Source: Bradyrhizobium japonicum USDA 6 (lineage in GTDB: Bacteria; Pseudomonadota; Alphaproteobacteria; Rhizobiales; Xanthobacteraceae). Taken from it: a stretch of DNA of 64,000 bases. The stretch lies in contig NC_017249.1 of assembly GCF_000284375.1 (NCBI RefSeq), positions 5,000,001 to 5,064,000 of the forward strand, given 5' to 3'. Within the stretch, counting starts at the first letter, position 1. The number at the start of each line of letters is the position of its first letter. Made by a program: the position numbers and the translations under genes. The notes beneath the pieces were generated by a model, which saw only the letters and a list, made by a program, of their open reading frames with translations, did not search any database and had not been told where the DNA came from. This document shows positions 37,341 to 49,119 of this stretch, in pieces.

Positions 37341-38157
37341 GCGTGCCATAGTTGCGTTTGTGTTGGGGGCCGGAGCGCTGGCCGCGCCGGCGCTCGCCTT
37401 TGACGGTTCGGCCAGCAAGGACGCGGCCCTCCCGGTCGTGACCGCTTTGCCGGGCGCCGCGGGTGCCGTGCGCAGCAAGGTGACGGCACCGGCCACCACG
37501 CCCCAGGAAACCTCGCTCAGCGCCCTGCAATATGCCGCCGAAGGCGGTCATCCCGGCGCTCAGTTCAAGCTCGGCCGCATGTATGCCAATGGCGACGGCG
37601 TCGCCCAGGACGATGTGCGCGCCTTCGAATATTTCAGCCGCATCGCCAATGCGCATGCCGAGGACAGCCCGTCGGCGCCGCAGGCGCAGGTCGTGGCCAA
37701 CGCCTTCGTCGCGCTCGGCCGCTACTATCTGAGCGGTATCCCGAACTCGAAGATCAAGTCGGATCCGGACCGCGCGCGCGAGATGTTCTCCTATGCGGCC
37801 TCCTATTTCGGCAATGCGGATGCGCAGTACGATCTCGCCCGGCTGTATCTGAAGACCCCGGACGCCTCGCGCGAGGATTTCCGCTATGGCGCGCGTTGGC
37901 TCGGTCTTGCCGCCCAGAAGGGCCAGCACGAGGCGCAGGCGCTGCTCGGCCAGATGCTGTTCAATGGCGACCGCCTGCCGCGGCAGGCCGCGCGCGGCCT
38001 GATGTGGCTGACGCTGGCGCGTGACAGCGCCGGTATCGAGGAAACCTGGATCAAGGAAAGCTACAACCGCGCTTTCGCCAAGGCCTCGGACGACGACCGC
38101 GCCATGTGCCTGCAAATGCTGGAACAGTGGGTGCAGGGCGTTCAGGGCCGCCGGTAG
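37327..38157 (+). CDS. Exported Sel1-repeat protein (ExoR-like)
   Basis: 276 residues. Signal peptide (AIVAFVLGAGALAAPALAFD) followed by four or so Sel1/TPR-like repeats, such as AAEGGHPGAQFKLGRMYANG, YLSGIPNSKIKSDPDRAREM and AAQKGQHEAQALLGQMLFNG. Length, export signal and repeat layout resemble rhizobial ExoR, the periplasmic inhibitor of the ExoS-ChvI kinase system that controls exopolysaccharide and motility; this is resemblance, not proof. Its ATG lies inside the end of ilvD (14-base overlap), so translation may be coupled to ilvD. Confidence 0.75.
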   Translation: MRTSRRAIVAFVLGAGALAAPALAFDGSASKDAALPVVTALPGAAGAVRSKVTAPATTPQETSLSALQYAAEGGHPGAQFKLGRMYANGDGVAQDDVRAFEYFSRIANAHAEDSPSAPQAQVVANAFVALGRYYLSGIPNSKIKSDPDRAREMFSYAASYFGNADAQYDLARLYLKTPDASREDFRYGARWLGLAAQKGQHEAQALLGQMLFNGDRLPRQAARGLMWLTLARDSAGIEETWIKESYNRAFAKASDDDRAMCLQMLEQWVQGVQGRR

Positions 38158-38238
38158 TCGGTACCCCCGCCGGGTAGGTTAGCCCGCGGCTGCGCTAGCG
38201 CAGTCCGCAAGTGCAGCCCAGCACCTCTAGGCATCGGC

Positions 38239-39036
38239 TCAAGCCGCCTCCAGATCCAGATCCGCCCATACCGGCACGTGGTCCGACGGCTTCTCCCAAG
38301 CCCGCACATAGCTGTCGATGCCGACATTGGCGAGCCGGTCGCTGGCCTGCGGCGACAGCAGCAGATGGTCGATCCTCAAGCCATGATTCTTCTGCCAGGC
38401 GCCGGCTTGGTAGTCCCAGAAGGTGTAGAGCCCGGGCTCGTCGGTGACCGCGCGCAGGGCGTCGGTGAGGCCGAGGCCGAGCAGGGACTGAAAGCTCTCC
38501 CGCGTCTCGGCCTTGAACAGGGCGTCCTCGGTCCAGGCGGCGGGATTATGGACGTCGCGGGCATGCGGGATGACGTTGAAGTCGCCTGCGAGGATCAGCG
38601 GCTCCTCGGCCTTGAGGCGCTCCCTCGAATACTCAAGAAGCCGCGACATCCATTTGAGCTTGTAGGGATATTTTTCAGTCCCGACCGGATTGCCATTGGG
38701 CAGATAGAGGCAGGCGATGCGCAGCACGCCGTGCTTGAGCGTGACCACACCCTCGAGGAAACGGGCATGGGCGTCCTCGTCGTCGCCGGCGAGGCCCGAC
38801 TTGGTCTCGTCGAAGCGGAGCTTCGAAAGCAAGGCGACGCCGTTGAAGGTCTTCTGGCCATGGGTGACCACGTTGTAGCCCAGCGCCTCGATCTCCAGCC
38901 GCGGGAAGGCCTCGTCAACGCACTTGATCTCCTGCAGGCAGACGATGTCCGGCTGGCACTCCTTCAGCCAGGTCAACAGCAGGTCGATCCGCTGCCGGAC
39001 CGAGTTCACGTTCCAGGTGGCAACTCTGATGGGCAT
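38239..39036 (-). CDS. xthA: Exodeoxyribonuclease III (AP endonuclease)
   Basis: 265 residues starting MPIRVATWNVNSVRQRIDLL. Endonuclease/exonuclease/phosphatase fold with the metal-binding CLQEIKCVDEAFP, the catalytic LAGDFNVIPHARDVHNP, the substrate-side GLRIDHLLLSP and the final SDHVPVWADLDL holding the catalytic His. It nicks DNA 5' to abasic sites and removes 3' blocks in base excision repair. It is convergent with the Sel1 gene and divergent from the hybrid kinase. It could also be labelled Xth-family without affecting function. Confidence 0.95.
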   Translation of the reverse strand: MPIRVATWNVNSVRQRIDLLLTWLKECQPDIVCLQEIKCVDEAFPRLEIEALGYNVVTHGQKTFNGVALLSKLRFDETKSGLAGDDEDAHARFLEGVVTLKHGVLRIACLYLPNGNPVGTEKYPYKLKWMSRLLEYSRERLKAEEPLILAGDFNVIPHARDVHNPAAWTEDALFKAETRESFQSLLGLGLTDALRAVTDEPGLYTFWDYQAGAWQKNHGLRIDHLLLSPQASDRLANVGIDSYVRAWEKPSDHVPVWADLDLEAA

Positions 39037-39121
39037 TGGTGAGGCTCCGGGCAGGGGCCATGGTTAGAACAAACTGCAAACGCGCCCGTCAAGGACGCCG
39101 CAAAATCTCCCACAAAATTAA

Positions 39122-39137
39122 CCCGGCTTAAGCCGGG
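39122..39137. promoter_or_regulatory. Perfect 16-bp palindrome upstream of the hybrid kinase
   Basis: cccggcttaagccggg is its own reverse complement and lies 32 bases before the kinase ATG at 39170, in the divergent xthA/kinase promoter region. It may be an operator or a small hairpin in the kinase leader. No binding protein can be named. Confidence 0.35.
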
Positions 39138-39169
39138 CTCCGGCCATTGATACCGAAAAGGTTTTTCGA

Positions 39170-41500
<2,331 letters not shown>

Positions 41501-41586
41501 GCGTTAACCCCGCGCACGAATATGCGTTTCCGCACCCGTTGGCCGGACGCTCGCAATTCGGATGCGCCGTGTTACGTTGCGCCGCC

Positions 41587-42747
41587 ATGCGCCTCCTTGT
41601 CCTGCTTTTAATCTTGTTCACTGCCTCCGCCCGCGCCGGCGACGGGCCTCTCATGAGTGCGCATATGATGTTGCCCGTGGTGATATCTGGCAACAAAGTG
41701 TCGCTCGAAAGCTTCGTGGTTCGTCCTGATCGTCCCGGCAAATTTCCTCTCGTCGTGATCACTCACGGAATGCCTCACGGCTCCGGCGAAGAATTCTTCA
41801 CCGCAATCCTCAACCGCTCTCCGGTCGACTACAACAAGGCGGCCGTCGCCTTCGCGCAGCGAGGATATGCCGTGGTCTCGATCATGCGTCGTGGCTATGG
41901 CCGATCCGGCGGAGGGTTCTCCGAGTCCTTGCGGCCGGCCTGCGACTATCTTCCGGCCGTGCGCGCTGCCAGCGACGATATCATTGCGGCGGTCGCTTCA
42001 CTGCGCAATGAGCCCTGGGTCGACGCCGAGCATGTCGTCTTGCTCGGTCATTCCGTTGGGGGGCTCACGGCGATGGCCGTCGCCGGACAGAATGTACCGG
42101 GGGTCGTTGGCGCTGTGAATTTTGATGGTGGTCGGAATAGCTCCTCCGCACCCAACCAACCCTGCTCGCCTGATCATCTGGTCGATACAGTCGCCGCATT
42201 GGGGCGCACGGCCCGTATCCCCATGCTTTGGCTCTATGCCGAGAACGATCAATTCTACGGTCCAGATTTGGCACGGCGCATGTTCGCGGCCTACAGCGCC
42301 GGCGGTGCGCCTGCGCAGTTGCAAATGCTGCCTCCGTTCGAACCGAACGGCCACAATACCGTCGTGCTCGCGCTGGCAGACACCTGGTTTCCGTCCGTCG
42401 ACCCCTTCCTCGAAAAGTTGGGTCTTCCAACCAGGACTGTCATTGGGGCGCCGTTGTTCGCTGAGCTGCCAATCCCGCCGGGGGCTGTCGCCGCTTGTCA
42501 GGCGGCGTTCGCGGACTACCTCGCCAATCCCGATGATGCCAAGGCCTTCGCGATGAGCGCGGGCGGCCACTGCGGGACTGGATTTGGCCGCACAGTTCTC
42601 GAGGCGCGCGAGCCCGCCTTGATGAAATGCAAGATCAATTCGCGCGGCGAAGATTGCAGGCTTTACGCGGTCGGACAGAAGCTTGCGGGGATTGAACCAC
42701 AGTTCACTCGATACAGGGTCACGCGGCGCCGTTACAGTTTTCCATAG
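41587..42747 (+). CDS. Exported alpha/beta hydrolase (dienelactone-hydrolase-like)
   Basis: 386 residues from the ATG at 41587, which starts a clean signal peptide (MRLLVLLLILFTASARAGDG); the longer frame from 41464 would bury it. Oxyanion region ITHGMPHGSG, nucleophile Ser in VLLGHSVGGLTAMAVA, probable acid in YAENDQFYGPDLARRM and His in PNGHNTVV fit the Ser-Asp-His triad of this fold. After the hydrolase core the C-terminus adds about 80 residues with conserved-looking Cys. The substrate is unknown. The last 16 bases overlap the convergent gene at 42732. Confidence 0.82.
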   Translation: MRLLVLLLILFTASARAGDGPLMSAHMMLPVVISGNKVSLESFVVRPDRPGKFPLVVITHGMPHGSGEEFFTAILNRSPVDYNKAAVAFAQRGYAVVSIMRRGYGRSGGGFSESLRPACDYLPAVRAASDDIIAAVASLRNEPWVDAEHVVLLGHSVGGLTAMAVAGQNVPGVVGAVNFDGGRNSSSAPNQPCSPDHLVDTVAALGRTARIPMLWLYAENDQFYGPDLARRMFAAYSAGGAPAQLQMLPPFEPNGHNTVVLALADTWFPSVDPFLEKLGLPTRTVIGAPLFAELPIPPGAVAACQAAFADYLANPDDAKAFAMSAGGHCGTGFGRTVLEAREPALMKCKINSRGEDCRLYAVGQKLAGIEPQFTRYRVTRRRYSFP

Positions 42748-43634
42748 ACGCGCCCGGCGACCGCCCTCAGGCGCTCGACCGAGCCGGACTCGGGATGCGG
42801 CTTGACCGGCGCGAACAGGATCGAAGCCTGCCTGCCGTTCTTCCAGACATAGATGTTGACGGCGTTGCCGTTGCCCTTGGTGCAGGAATGCTCGCCGAAC
42901 GCTTCACTGCCGAGCTCGGGTATCGTCACATGTTTGCACGGGCCGGTGCGCTTCATCATGCCGATGACCGTGTCGCGCGACATCGCGATCACCGCGACGG
43001 TCATGGTGTTGGCCTCGCGATCGAACATCATGCAGCTGCCGGCGCCGGTCCGCTGAACCGTCAGCGTGCTGTTGTCGAGAAAGCCGTCGGCATCCGCGGC
43101 CGTGAGCCACTCGCAATTGCCGAACCGCTCGCTGCTCTTGCCCACGCTGGCGATGGCAACGCGCGCGGCTTCGGTGATCGGCCTCAGCAGCGCGTCGTCG
43201 GCACGCCGGCCAATCGGATAGACGCTGATCTGCAGAATGTAATCGCCGGACAAGGCGACGACCGAGGCCTCCTGGCGTTCCGCGCCGGAGGCGCTCGTTC
43301 CGCCCTGGCCTTCGTCGCCGATCTCCGCGACGGCGTTCAGCGGCATGCGCTCGCCAAGCGTCTTGACGAAGGTCGCGTACAATTCCCTGGCGCGGTCCTT
43401 GTCGGGATTGCGGAACACGGTCAGCATCATCGTGTCGCCGCGCCCGCCCTGGTAGATGCAGCCGCGGCCGTCCTGATTTGAAATCAGTGACCATTTGAAC
43501 GCCGGCATTGCGCGGGCGAGTTCTTGGGCGCTGATGAACGGGCAGGTTTCGGCCGCGCGCACGGGAAGCACCGGGACGGCTGCAATTGCAAGGAATAGAG
43601 CGAGGCAAGAGAACAGACGATCGATAATACGCAT
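42732..43634 (-). CDS. Secreted hypothetical protein with two cysteine-paired halves
   Basis: 300 residues. Signal peptide (MRIIDRLFSCLALFLAIAAV, end near VRAAE). The mature part seems to contain two related halves: CPFISAQELARAMPAFKWSL with RGCIYQGG, and CEWLTAADADGFLDNSTLTV with GSCMMFDRE. Each half begins with Cys plus a helix and is followed by a Cys-containing strand and a hydrophobic strand segment (MMLTVFRNPD, MTVAVIAMS). A third Cys pair (GPCKHV, HSCTKG) closes the protein. This resembles lipoprotein/sensor folds such as DUF3558, but no family is assigned. It is tail-to-tail with the hydrolase. Confidence 0.72.
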   Translation of the reverse strand: MRIIDRLFSCLALFLAIAAVPVLPVRAAETCPFISAQELARAMPAFKWSLISNQDGRGCIYQGGRGDTMMLTVFRNPDKDRARELYATFVKTLGERMPLNAVAEIGDEGQGGTSASGAERQEASVVALSGDYILQISVYPIGRRADDALLRPITEAARVAIASVGKSSERFGNCEWLTAADADGFLDNSTLTVQRTGAGSCMMFDREANTMTVAVIAMSRDTVIGMMKRTGPCKHVTIPELGSEAFGEHSCTKGNGNAVNIYVWKNGRQASILFAPVKPHPESGSVERLRAVAGRVYGKL

Positions 43635-43875
43635 TGGATAATTTAATACCGCTATTGGCGCCGCTGACGAGATCTAAGCTTTCTAGAATGATTGGACGGG
43701 GGTCGCTTCGGCGTCAGACTATAGCGGATCCGTGAGCCCCCCTTGGGGACCTCGCGATGATCACAAGTTACCCCTGATTTGCCCGACGCGTCAAATTGTT
43801 TTTGTAAAATCCGAAATGAATCGTGCCGGCTCCCGGCTACTTTGCATGGGGTTGTTTTTCAGATTTTAAGTCGGG
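43635..43875. other. Intergenic region holding a dispersed repeat
   Basis: 241 bases between two reverse-strand genes without a coding frame. Two repeat-like motifs are present: tttgcccgacgcgtcaaatt near 43779-43798, and a 27-base segment at 43835-43861 that occurs exactly, in inverted orientation, at 59481-59507. The region is relatively AT-rich and would include the promoter of erpA's upstream side and the 3' end of its transcript. Confidence 0.6.
43835..43861. repeat. Dispersed repeat, copy 1 (27-base exact inverted match to 59481-59507)
   Basis: The segment containing ctttgcatggggttgttttt is the exact reverse complement of the segment at 59481-59507 over all 27 bases, with similarity fading on both sides. 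Both copies lie in gene-free DNA beside genes, about 15.6 kb apart. This points to a dispersed intergenic element. Confidence 0.8.
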
Positions 43876-44205
43876 CTAGATCGAGAAGCTGGTCCCGCAC
43901 CCGCAGGACGCCGTCGCATTGGGATTGTTGACGCGGAACGAGGCGCCGATCAGATCGTCGACGAAATCGACCTGCGAGCCCGCCAGGAACGGCTGGGAGG
44001 CGGAATCGACCAGCACAACCGCATTCTCCTGCTCGATCACGAGATCGTCGTCGGTGCGGTCGCGGTCGATGTCGAACTTGTACTGGAAGCCCGAGCAGCC
44101 GCCACCCTCGACGGAGATGCGCAGCATCGCGCCAGAACCTTCGCCCTTGAGGATCTCCCCAATCCGGCGTGCGGCGCGGTCACTGATGGTCACGTCAGTC
44201 GTCAT
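43876..44205 (-). CDS. erpA: A-type iron-sulfur carrier / insertion protein (ErpA/IscA family)
   Basis: 109 residues. The A-type carrier signature is complete: first Cys in GGGCSGFQYKFDID and the paired Cys near the C-terminus in ATASCGCGTSFSI. The conserved SQPFLAGSQVDFVDDLIGAS lies between. Such proteins receive [Fe-S] clusters from the scaffold and deliver them to target enzymes. ErpA is the usual label for the single-copy rhizobial form, but IscA/SufA types cannot be fully separated by eye. It is divergent from dgt with a 123-base spacer. Confidence 0.93.
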   Translation of the reverse strand: MTTDVTISDRAARRIGEILKGEGSGAMLRISVEGGGCSGFQYKFDIDRDRTDDDLVIEQENAVVLVDSASQPFLAGSQVDFVDDLIGASFRVNNPNATASCGCGTSFSI

Positions 44206-44328
44206 AGCTCGTCTCCGATAGTCCCGCGGTCATACCAGGTTCACTTGCCCAATTCATTTGGTATCCCGCGTCCGGCATAGTTAAGTGCAAGCATACGCAG
44301 AATCAAATGGATAGGGACTAAATTCGTC

Positions 44329-45537
44329 GTGTCCGTCGGAATGGCAGCCCCTCATGCGCCCTATGCCTGCGACCCCGACCGCAGCCGCGGCCGGCTGGTC
44401 GCGGAGCCGCCGAGCCGGACCCGCAGCCCGTTCCGGCGGGATTGCGACCGGGTGATCCACTCGACCGCGTTCCGCCGCCTGAAGTACAAGACCCAGGTCT
44501 TCGTGTTCCACGAGGGCGACCACTACCGCACCCGGCTGACCCATTCGCTGGAGGTGGCGCAGATCGCCCGCGCCCTGGCCCGGCAGCTCGGACTGGACGA
44601 GGACCTCACGGAAACGTTGGCGCTGGCTCATGATCTCGGCCATCCGCCGTTCGGGCACGCCGGCGAGCGGGCGCTGGATGCCTGCCTGAAGGATTTTGGT
44701 GGCTTCAACCACAACGCCCAGACCTTGCGGGTCGTCGCGTCGCTCGAGCACCGCTACCCGGAGTTCGACGGCCTCAACCTGACCTGGGAGTCGCTGGAGG
44801 GCATCGTCAAGCACAACGGCCCGCTGACGGATCGCAGCGGCGCGCCGGTCGGTCCCTATCGCGAGCATGGCATTCCGGTCGGCATCGCCGACTACATCAA
44901 GACCTACGATCTCGAATTGTGGAGCTTCGCTTCGCTGGAGGCGCAGGTTGCCGCGATCGCCGACGACATCGCCTATGACGCCCACGACATCGATGACGGT
45001 CTGCGCGCCGGCCTGTTCCATCTCGATGATCTCACGGTGATGCCGCTGACGGCGGAGATCATCGCCGAGACCTCAGCGCATTACCCTGACCTCGAAGACG
45101 TCAGGCGTGGCGCCGAGCTGGTGCGCGAGCTGATCTCGCACCTGATCGGTGCGGTGTATTCGGAGGCGCAGAAGAACCTCGCGGCGGTGAAACCGCAGTC
45201 GGCCCAGGATGTGCGCCAGCAGAGCCGGGCGCTGGTCACGTTCCCGGCGACGGTTGCCGAGGAGGAGGCCGCCATCAAGCGCTTCCTCTATCAGCACATG
45301 TACCGCCACAAGCGGGTGATGCGGGTGATGGGGGAGGCGGAACAGATCCTGTTCGACCTGTTCGCAAAATACCTGGCATCGCCCGGTGAGCTGCCTCCGG
45401 AATGGCTGCTGGGGGCGGAGGCGGACAATGAGGGCGACCGGGCCTGCCGGATCGGCAATTTCATTGCCGGAATGACCGACCGTTTCGCCCTGACCGAGCA
45501 CCAGCGGCTCTTTGACTCGACCCCGGATTTGCGTTAG
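44329..45537 (+). CDS. dgt: Deoxyguanosinetriphosphate triphosphohydrolase-like protein
   Basis: 402 residues, type 2 dGTPase-like. HD-domain metal site: [20 protein letters not shown], then [20 protein letters not shown], then the Asp of [37 protein letters not shown] is the usual N-terminal motif. It hydrolyses dNTPs to deoxynucleoside and tripolyphosphate, adjusting nucleotide pools. AGGGAC about ten bases before the GTG at 44329 supports that start; an ATG at 44341 is the alternative. argS begins nine bases after its stop, so they are co-transcribed. Confidence 0.93.
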   Translation: MSVGMAAPHAPYACDPDRSRGRLVAEPPSRTRSPFRRDCDRVIHSTAFRRLKYKTQVFVFHEGDHYRTRLTHSLEVAQIARALARQLGLDEDLTETLALAHDLGHPPFGHAGERALDACLKDFGGFNHNAQTLRVVASLEHRYPEFDGLNLTWESLEGIVKHNGPLTDRSGAPVGPYREHGIPVGIADYIKTYDLELWSFASLEAQVAAIADDIAYDAHDIDDGLRAGLFHLDDLTVMPLTAEIIAETSAHYPDLEDVRRGAELVRELISHLIGAVYSEAQKNLAAVKPQSAQDVRQQSRALVTFPATVAEEEAAIKRFLYQHMYRHKRVMRVMGEAEQILFDLFAKYLASPGELPPEWLLGAEADNEGDRACRIGNFIAGMTDRFALTEHQRLFDSTPDLR

Positions 45538-45546
45538 GCGGCGGCC

Positions 45547-47337
45547 ATGCCCGACGCATCCTCATCCCTGCACTTGTTCGCCGACGTGCTCGCACGCGTG
45601 CACGCCGCCTGCCGCGCGCTCGCGGCGGACGCCAACTGGCCCGAGGGCATCGATTTCTCGCGCGTGGTGGTCGAGCCGCCGCGCGACGCCTCCCATGGCG
45701 ACATGGCGACCAACGCCGCCATGGTGCTTGCGAAAGAGGCAAAGGCAAAGCCCCGCGACCTCGCCGAGCAGATCGCCGAGCGGCTCCGTGCCGACGCGCT
45801 GATTGCCAAGGTCGATGTCGCCGGTCCCGGCTTCATCAACCTGACGCTGAAGCCGGCCGCCTGGGCTGAGGCGCTGCGGACGGTGCTGCGCGAGGGCGCC
45901 GATTACGGCCGCGTCAGCGGTGGCACCAAGGTCAATGTCGAATACGTCTCGGCGAACCCGACCGGACCGATGCATGTTGGCCATTGCCGCGGAGCCGTGT
46001 TTGGCGACGCGCTCGCAAGCCTGCTCCAGTTCGGCGGCCACGACGTCACCCGCGAATACTATATCAACGACGCCGGTGCGCAGGTCGACGTGCTCGCGCG
46101 TTCTGCCTTCCTGCGGTACCGCGAGGCACTCGGCGAGAACATCGGCGCGATCCCGGAAGGGCTGTATCCCGGCGACTATCTGAAACCGGTGGGCGCGGCG
46201 CTGGCGAAAGAGCACGGCGACAAGCTCCTCGCGATGAGCGAGGCCGAGTGGCTGCCGACGGTTCGCGCCAAGGCGATAGCGATGATGATGGACGAGATCA
46301 AGGACGATCTCGCCGCCCTCAACATCCGTCACGACGTGTTTTTCTCCGAGCGCTCGCTGATCGAGACCGGCAACAACAAGGTTGCCGAGACCATCGATTT
46401 CCTGAAGGCGAAGGGCGACATCTACGAGGGCCGGCTGCCGCCACCGAAGGGCGCGCCGGTCGAGGACTGGGAAGACCGCGAGCAGCTGCTGTTCAAGGCG
46501 ACCGCTTACGGCGACGATGTCGATCGTCCGCTGATCAAGTCGGACAATTCCTATACCTACTTCGCCTCCGATATCGCCTACCACAAGAACAAGTTCGACC
46601 GCGGCTTCGGCGAGATGATCGACGTCTGGGGCGCCGACCATGGCGGCTACATCAAGCGCATGCAGGCGGCGGTGAAGGCGACGACATCGGGCAAAGGCGC
46701 GCTCGACGTCAAGATCGTCCAGCTCGTGAAGTTGCTGCGCAACGGCGAGCCGGTGAAAATGTCGAAGCGGAGCGGGGACTTCGTCACCTTGCGTGAGGTG
46801 GTGGATGAGGTCGGCCAGGACGCCGTCCGCTTCATGATGCTCTACCGCAAGAACGACGCGGTGCTCGACTTCGACCTCGCCAAGGTCATGGAACAGTCGC
46901 GCGACAACCCGGTATTCTACGTCCAGTACGGCCACGCCCGCGGCCACTCGATCTTCCGCAACGCCCGGGCCGAGGTGTTCCCGGAGCTGCCGGAGGATAC
47001 CGGCAAGCGCATCGCGTGGCTCGGCGAGTCGGCGGTGGAACGGCTGTCGGACCCGGTCGAGCTCGAGCTGCTCAAGCGCCTCGCAATTTTTCCGCGCATG
47101 CTGGAGGCCGCCGCCGCGGCCCATGAGCCGCACCGAATTGCCTTCTATCTCTATGACTTAGCGAGCGAATTTCACGCACTTTGGACGAAGGGGCGCGATT
47201 TGCCCTATTTACGCTTCATTATCAATAATGATGCAGATCTTACAAAGGCGCGACTGGCAATGGTCCAGGGCGTCGTCTCTGTCCTGGCATCGGGCCTCGC
47301 CATCCTCGGCGTCCATGCTCCGGACGAGATGCGGTAG
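45547..47337 (+). CDS. argS: Arginyl-tRNA synthetase
   Basis: 596 residues, class I synthetase. The HIGH motif appears as HVGH in [20 protein letters not shown], and KMSKS as KMSKRSG in [20 protein letters not shown]. The N-terminal additional domain (about 1-120) and the C-terminal anticodon-binding DALR domain ([34 protein letters not shown]) are both present. It charges tRNA-Arg with arginine. The SPOR-domain gene follows after 140 bases, a neighbour order typical of rhizobia (dgt-argS-SPOR-nagZ-scpAB-tat). Confidence 0.97.
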   Translation: MPDASSSLHLFADVLARVHAACRALAADANWPEGIDFSRVVVEPPRDASHGDMATNAAMVLAKEAKAKPRDLAEQIAERLRADALIAKVDVAGPGFINLTLKPAAWAEALRTVLREGADYGRVSGGTKVNVEYVSANPTGPMHVGHCRGAVFGDALASLLQFGGHDVTREYYINDAGAQVDVLARSAFLRYREALGENIGAIPEGLYPGDYLKPVGAALAKEHGDKLLAMSEAEWLPTVRAKAIAMMMDEIKDDLAALNIRHDVFFSERSLIETGNNKVAETIDFLKAKGDIYEGRLPPPKGAPVEDWEDREQLLFKATAYGDDVDRPLIKSDNSYTYFASDIAYHKNKFDRGFGEMIDVWGADHGGYIKRMQAAVKATTSGKGALDVKIVQLVKLLRNGEPVKMSKRSGDFVTLREVVDEVGQDAVRFMMLYRKNDAVLDFDLAKVMEQSRDNPVFYVQYGHARGHSIFRNARAEVFPELPEDTGKRIAWLGESAVERLSDPVELELLKRLAIFPRMLEAAAAAHEPHRIAFYLYDLASEFHALWTKGRDLPYLRFIINNDADLTKARLAMVQGVVSVLASGLAILGVHAPDEMR

Positions 47338-47420
47338 TTTGGGGCGAACTACTTAAGGGGAATTTTGGGGGAACCGGCAGAAGCCGGACCGCTTAGACTT
47401 GGTTGAATGCCTTGTGGGTC

Positions 47421-47456
47421 GAAAGCCGCGCCTTGGTCGAGGGGCGCGCGGCTTTC
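47421..47456 (+). promoter_or_regulatory. Hairpin between argS and the SPOR-domain gene
   Basis: gaaagccgcgc (47421-47431) pairs with gcgcggctttc (47446-47456), an 11-bp perfect stem with a 14-base loop, 21 bases before the SPOR gene ATG. Without a following T run it is more likely a leader structure or partial terminator than a full terminator. Confidence 0.4.
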
Positions 47457-47477
47457 CCGAAGGGACGCATCATCACG

Positions 47478-49073
47478 ATGGCCGAACGATATCAGGACAG
47501 AACGTTTCCTTCCGATGGCTATGGTCGCGCTGGCGATCAGCATGGGAAGGCGGACAACGATCCCTTGGCCGAACTCGCCCGCCTGATCGGACAGACCGAT
47601 CCATTCGCAGCGCAGGGGCGACCGAGCGCGCAGCCGTCGGCACCGCCAGCCCAGAGCTATCAGGACCATGACTATCCGCAGGACGACTATCGGCAGGACT
47701 ATGCCGAGCAGGCGCCGCCGGCTCCGCCCGGGCCACCCTCATGGATGCGACGCGCCAACGTGCAGCCGCAGCCGGCGCCCGAGCCTGATTATCCCGTTTC
47801 TGTGAACCCGGTTCATCCATTGCACCGCTATTCAGCCCAGCCGACCGCGCCCGAGCCTGATTTCCATCAGCCGCAGGCCTATCAGGCCCACGCTTACCAG
47901 GATCAGGCCTATCAAGCGCAGGCCTATCAGGATCAGGCCCATCAGGGCCGCGCTCAGCAGCATGATCAGGCTTACCAGGAGCAAGCCTATCAGGAGCCGC
48001 ATCAGCCGCCCGATCCGGCACGCTACGACGACGCGCTCTATGGACGGCTGGAGGGGGGCGAGCAGGATTATCAGCGTGATCCCGCCTATCCGGATGATCC
48101 TTACGCATTCCAGAGCGACTATCCCGAGGCCGATCTCGACGAGCCAAAGAAGTCGCGCGGCGGCATGATGACGGTCGCGGCGATCCTCGCGCTTGCCGTG
48201 GTCGGCACTGGCGCGGCCTTTGCCTACAAGACCTATGTCGGTTCGCCCCGCAGCGGTGAGCCGCCGATCATCAAGGCCGACAACACGCCGACCAAGATCG
48301 TGCCAGCGCCGACCGACTCCTCGGCCAAGGTGCCGGATCGCATGGCGAGCGGCGACGGCTCCGAGAAGATCGTGCCGCGTGAAGAGGCGCCTGTCGACGT
48401 CGCTGCCAAGGCGGGCGGCCCCCGCGTGGTGTTCCCGCCGCTGAATCAGAACGCGAACCCGCCGTCGGTGGCGAGCGTTGCACCGTCCACGATCCCGCCG
48501 CCAAGCGCGGGTCCAATCCCGAGCAACGGCACGCTGCCGGCCAACACGCCGCGTGCGATCAGGACCGTGGCCGTGAGGGGCGATCAGACCGATAGCACCG
48601 CGCCGCAATCCGCAGCCGCCAAGCCGGCGGCAGCCGTGCCGAAGCCCGTTGCCGTGCCCGCCGCACCGCCTGCGCCACGCAATCCGCCGACTTCGGCCAA
48701 TGCCAGCGCCAACCAGCCGCTCTCGCTCGCGCCGCAATCGACGCCGGTTGCGGAGATTCCGCAGCGGATGGCTGCGACCAACCCGACGCAACTCACGCCC
48801 GCCAGCAATGGTGGTGGCGGCTACGTCGTGCAGGTCTCCTCGCAGCAGAGCGAGGACAGCGCGGCCGCGTCCTACCGGGTGCTTCAGAGCAAATATGGCA
48901 GCGTGCTTGGATCGCGCTCGCCGGTGATCAAGCGGGTTGATCTGACCGACAAGGGCAAGGGGATCGTCTACCGCGCTTTCGCCGGACCCTATGGTTCGGC
49001 CGAGGAAGCGACGCAGGCTTGCAACAGCCTGAAGTCCGCTGGCCTGTCCGCCTGCTTCGTCCAGAGGAATTAA
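47478..49073 (+). CDS. SPOR-domain cell-division/peptidoglycan-binding membrane protein
   Basis: 531 residues from the ATG at 47478; an upstream TTG at 47403 would extend it into the hairpin. A long Gln/Tyr/Pro-rich cytoplasmic region with YQxQAYQ-type repeats (about residues 134-176), a single membrane helix (MMTVAAILALAVVGTGAAFA, about 231-250), a Pro/Ala-rich periplasmic linker, then a C-terminal SPOR domain (GGGYVVQVSSQQSEDSAAAS, GIVYRAFAGPYGSAEEATQA). SPOR domains bind glycan strands stripped of stem peptides at the division site, placing this protein at the septum. nagZ follows closely. Confidence 0.88.
   Translation: MAERYQDRTFPSDGYGRAGDQHGKADNDPLAELARLIGQTDPFAAQGRPSAQPSAPPAQSYQDHDYPQDDYRQDYAEQAPPAPPGPPSWMRRANVQPQPAPEPDYPVSVNPVHPLHRYSAQPTAPEPDFHQPQAYQAHAYQDQAYQAQAYQDQAHQGRAQQHDQAYQEQAYQEPHQPPDPARYDDALYGRLEGGEQDYQRDPAYPDDPYAFQSDYPEADLDEPKKSRGGMMTVAAILALAVVGTGAAFAYKTYVGSPRSGEPPIIKADNTPTKIVPAPTDSSAKVPDRMASGDGSEKIVPREEAPVDVAAKAGGPRVVFPPLNQNANPPSVASVAPSTIPPPSAGPIPSNGTLPANTPRAIRTVAVRGDQTDSTAPQSAAAKPAAAVPKPVAVPAAPPAPRNPPTSANASANQPLSLAPQSTPVAEIPQRMAATNPTQLTPASNGGGGYVVQVSSQQSEDSAAASYRVLQSKYGSVLGSRSPVIKRVDLTDKGKGIVYRAFAGPYGSAEEATQACNSLKSAGLSACFVQRN
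47878..48002 (+). repeat. Degenerate in-frame repeat encoding YQxQAYQ units
   Basis: Within the SPOR protein gene, codons for Tyr-Gln-x-x-Ala recur about eight times (AYQAHAYQDQAYQAQAYQDQ, then AHQGRAQQHDQAYQEQAYQE). At DNA level the units are variants of cctatcaggatcaggc about 15-18 bases long. Copy number could change by slippage. Confidence 0.8.
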
Positions 49074-49119
49074 CGGCCGTTTCCTTGACCCCCTCGCGGG
49101 GCAGGGTTAATCGGCCGTT

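Noticed and set aside
35502..37499. 665-codon reverse frame over ilvD
   Set aside because: Shadow of ilvD, rich in Asp/Arg/His repeats typical of the complement of GC3-biased coding DNA.
47878..48002. CRISPR-like or minisatellite array
   Set aside because: The repeats are in frame, degenerate and encode YQxQA units of a SPOR protein; there are no unique spacers.
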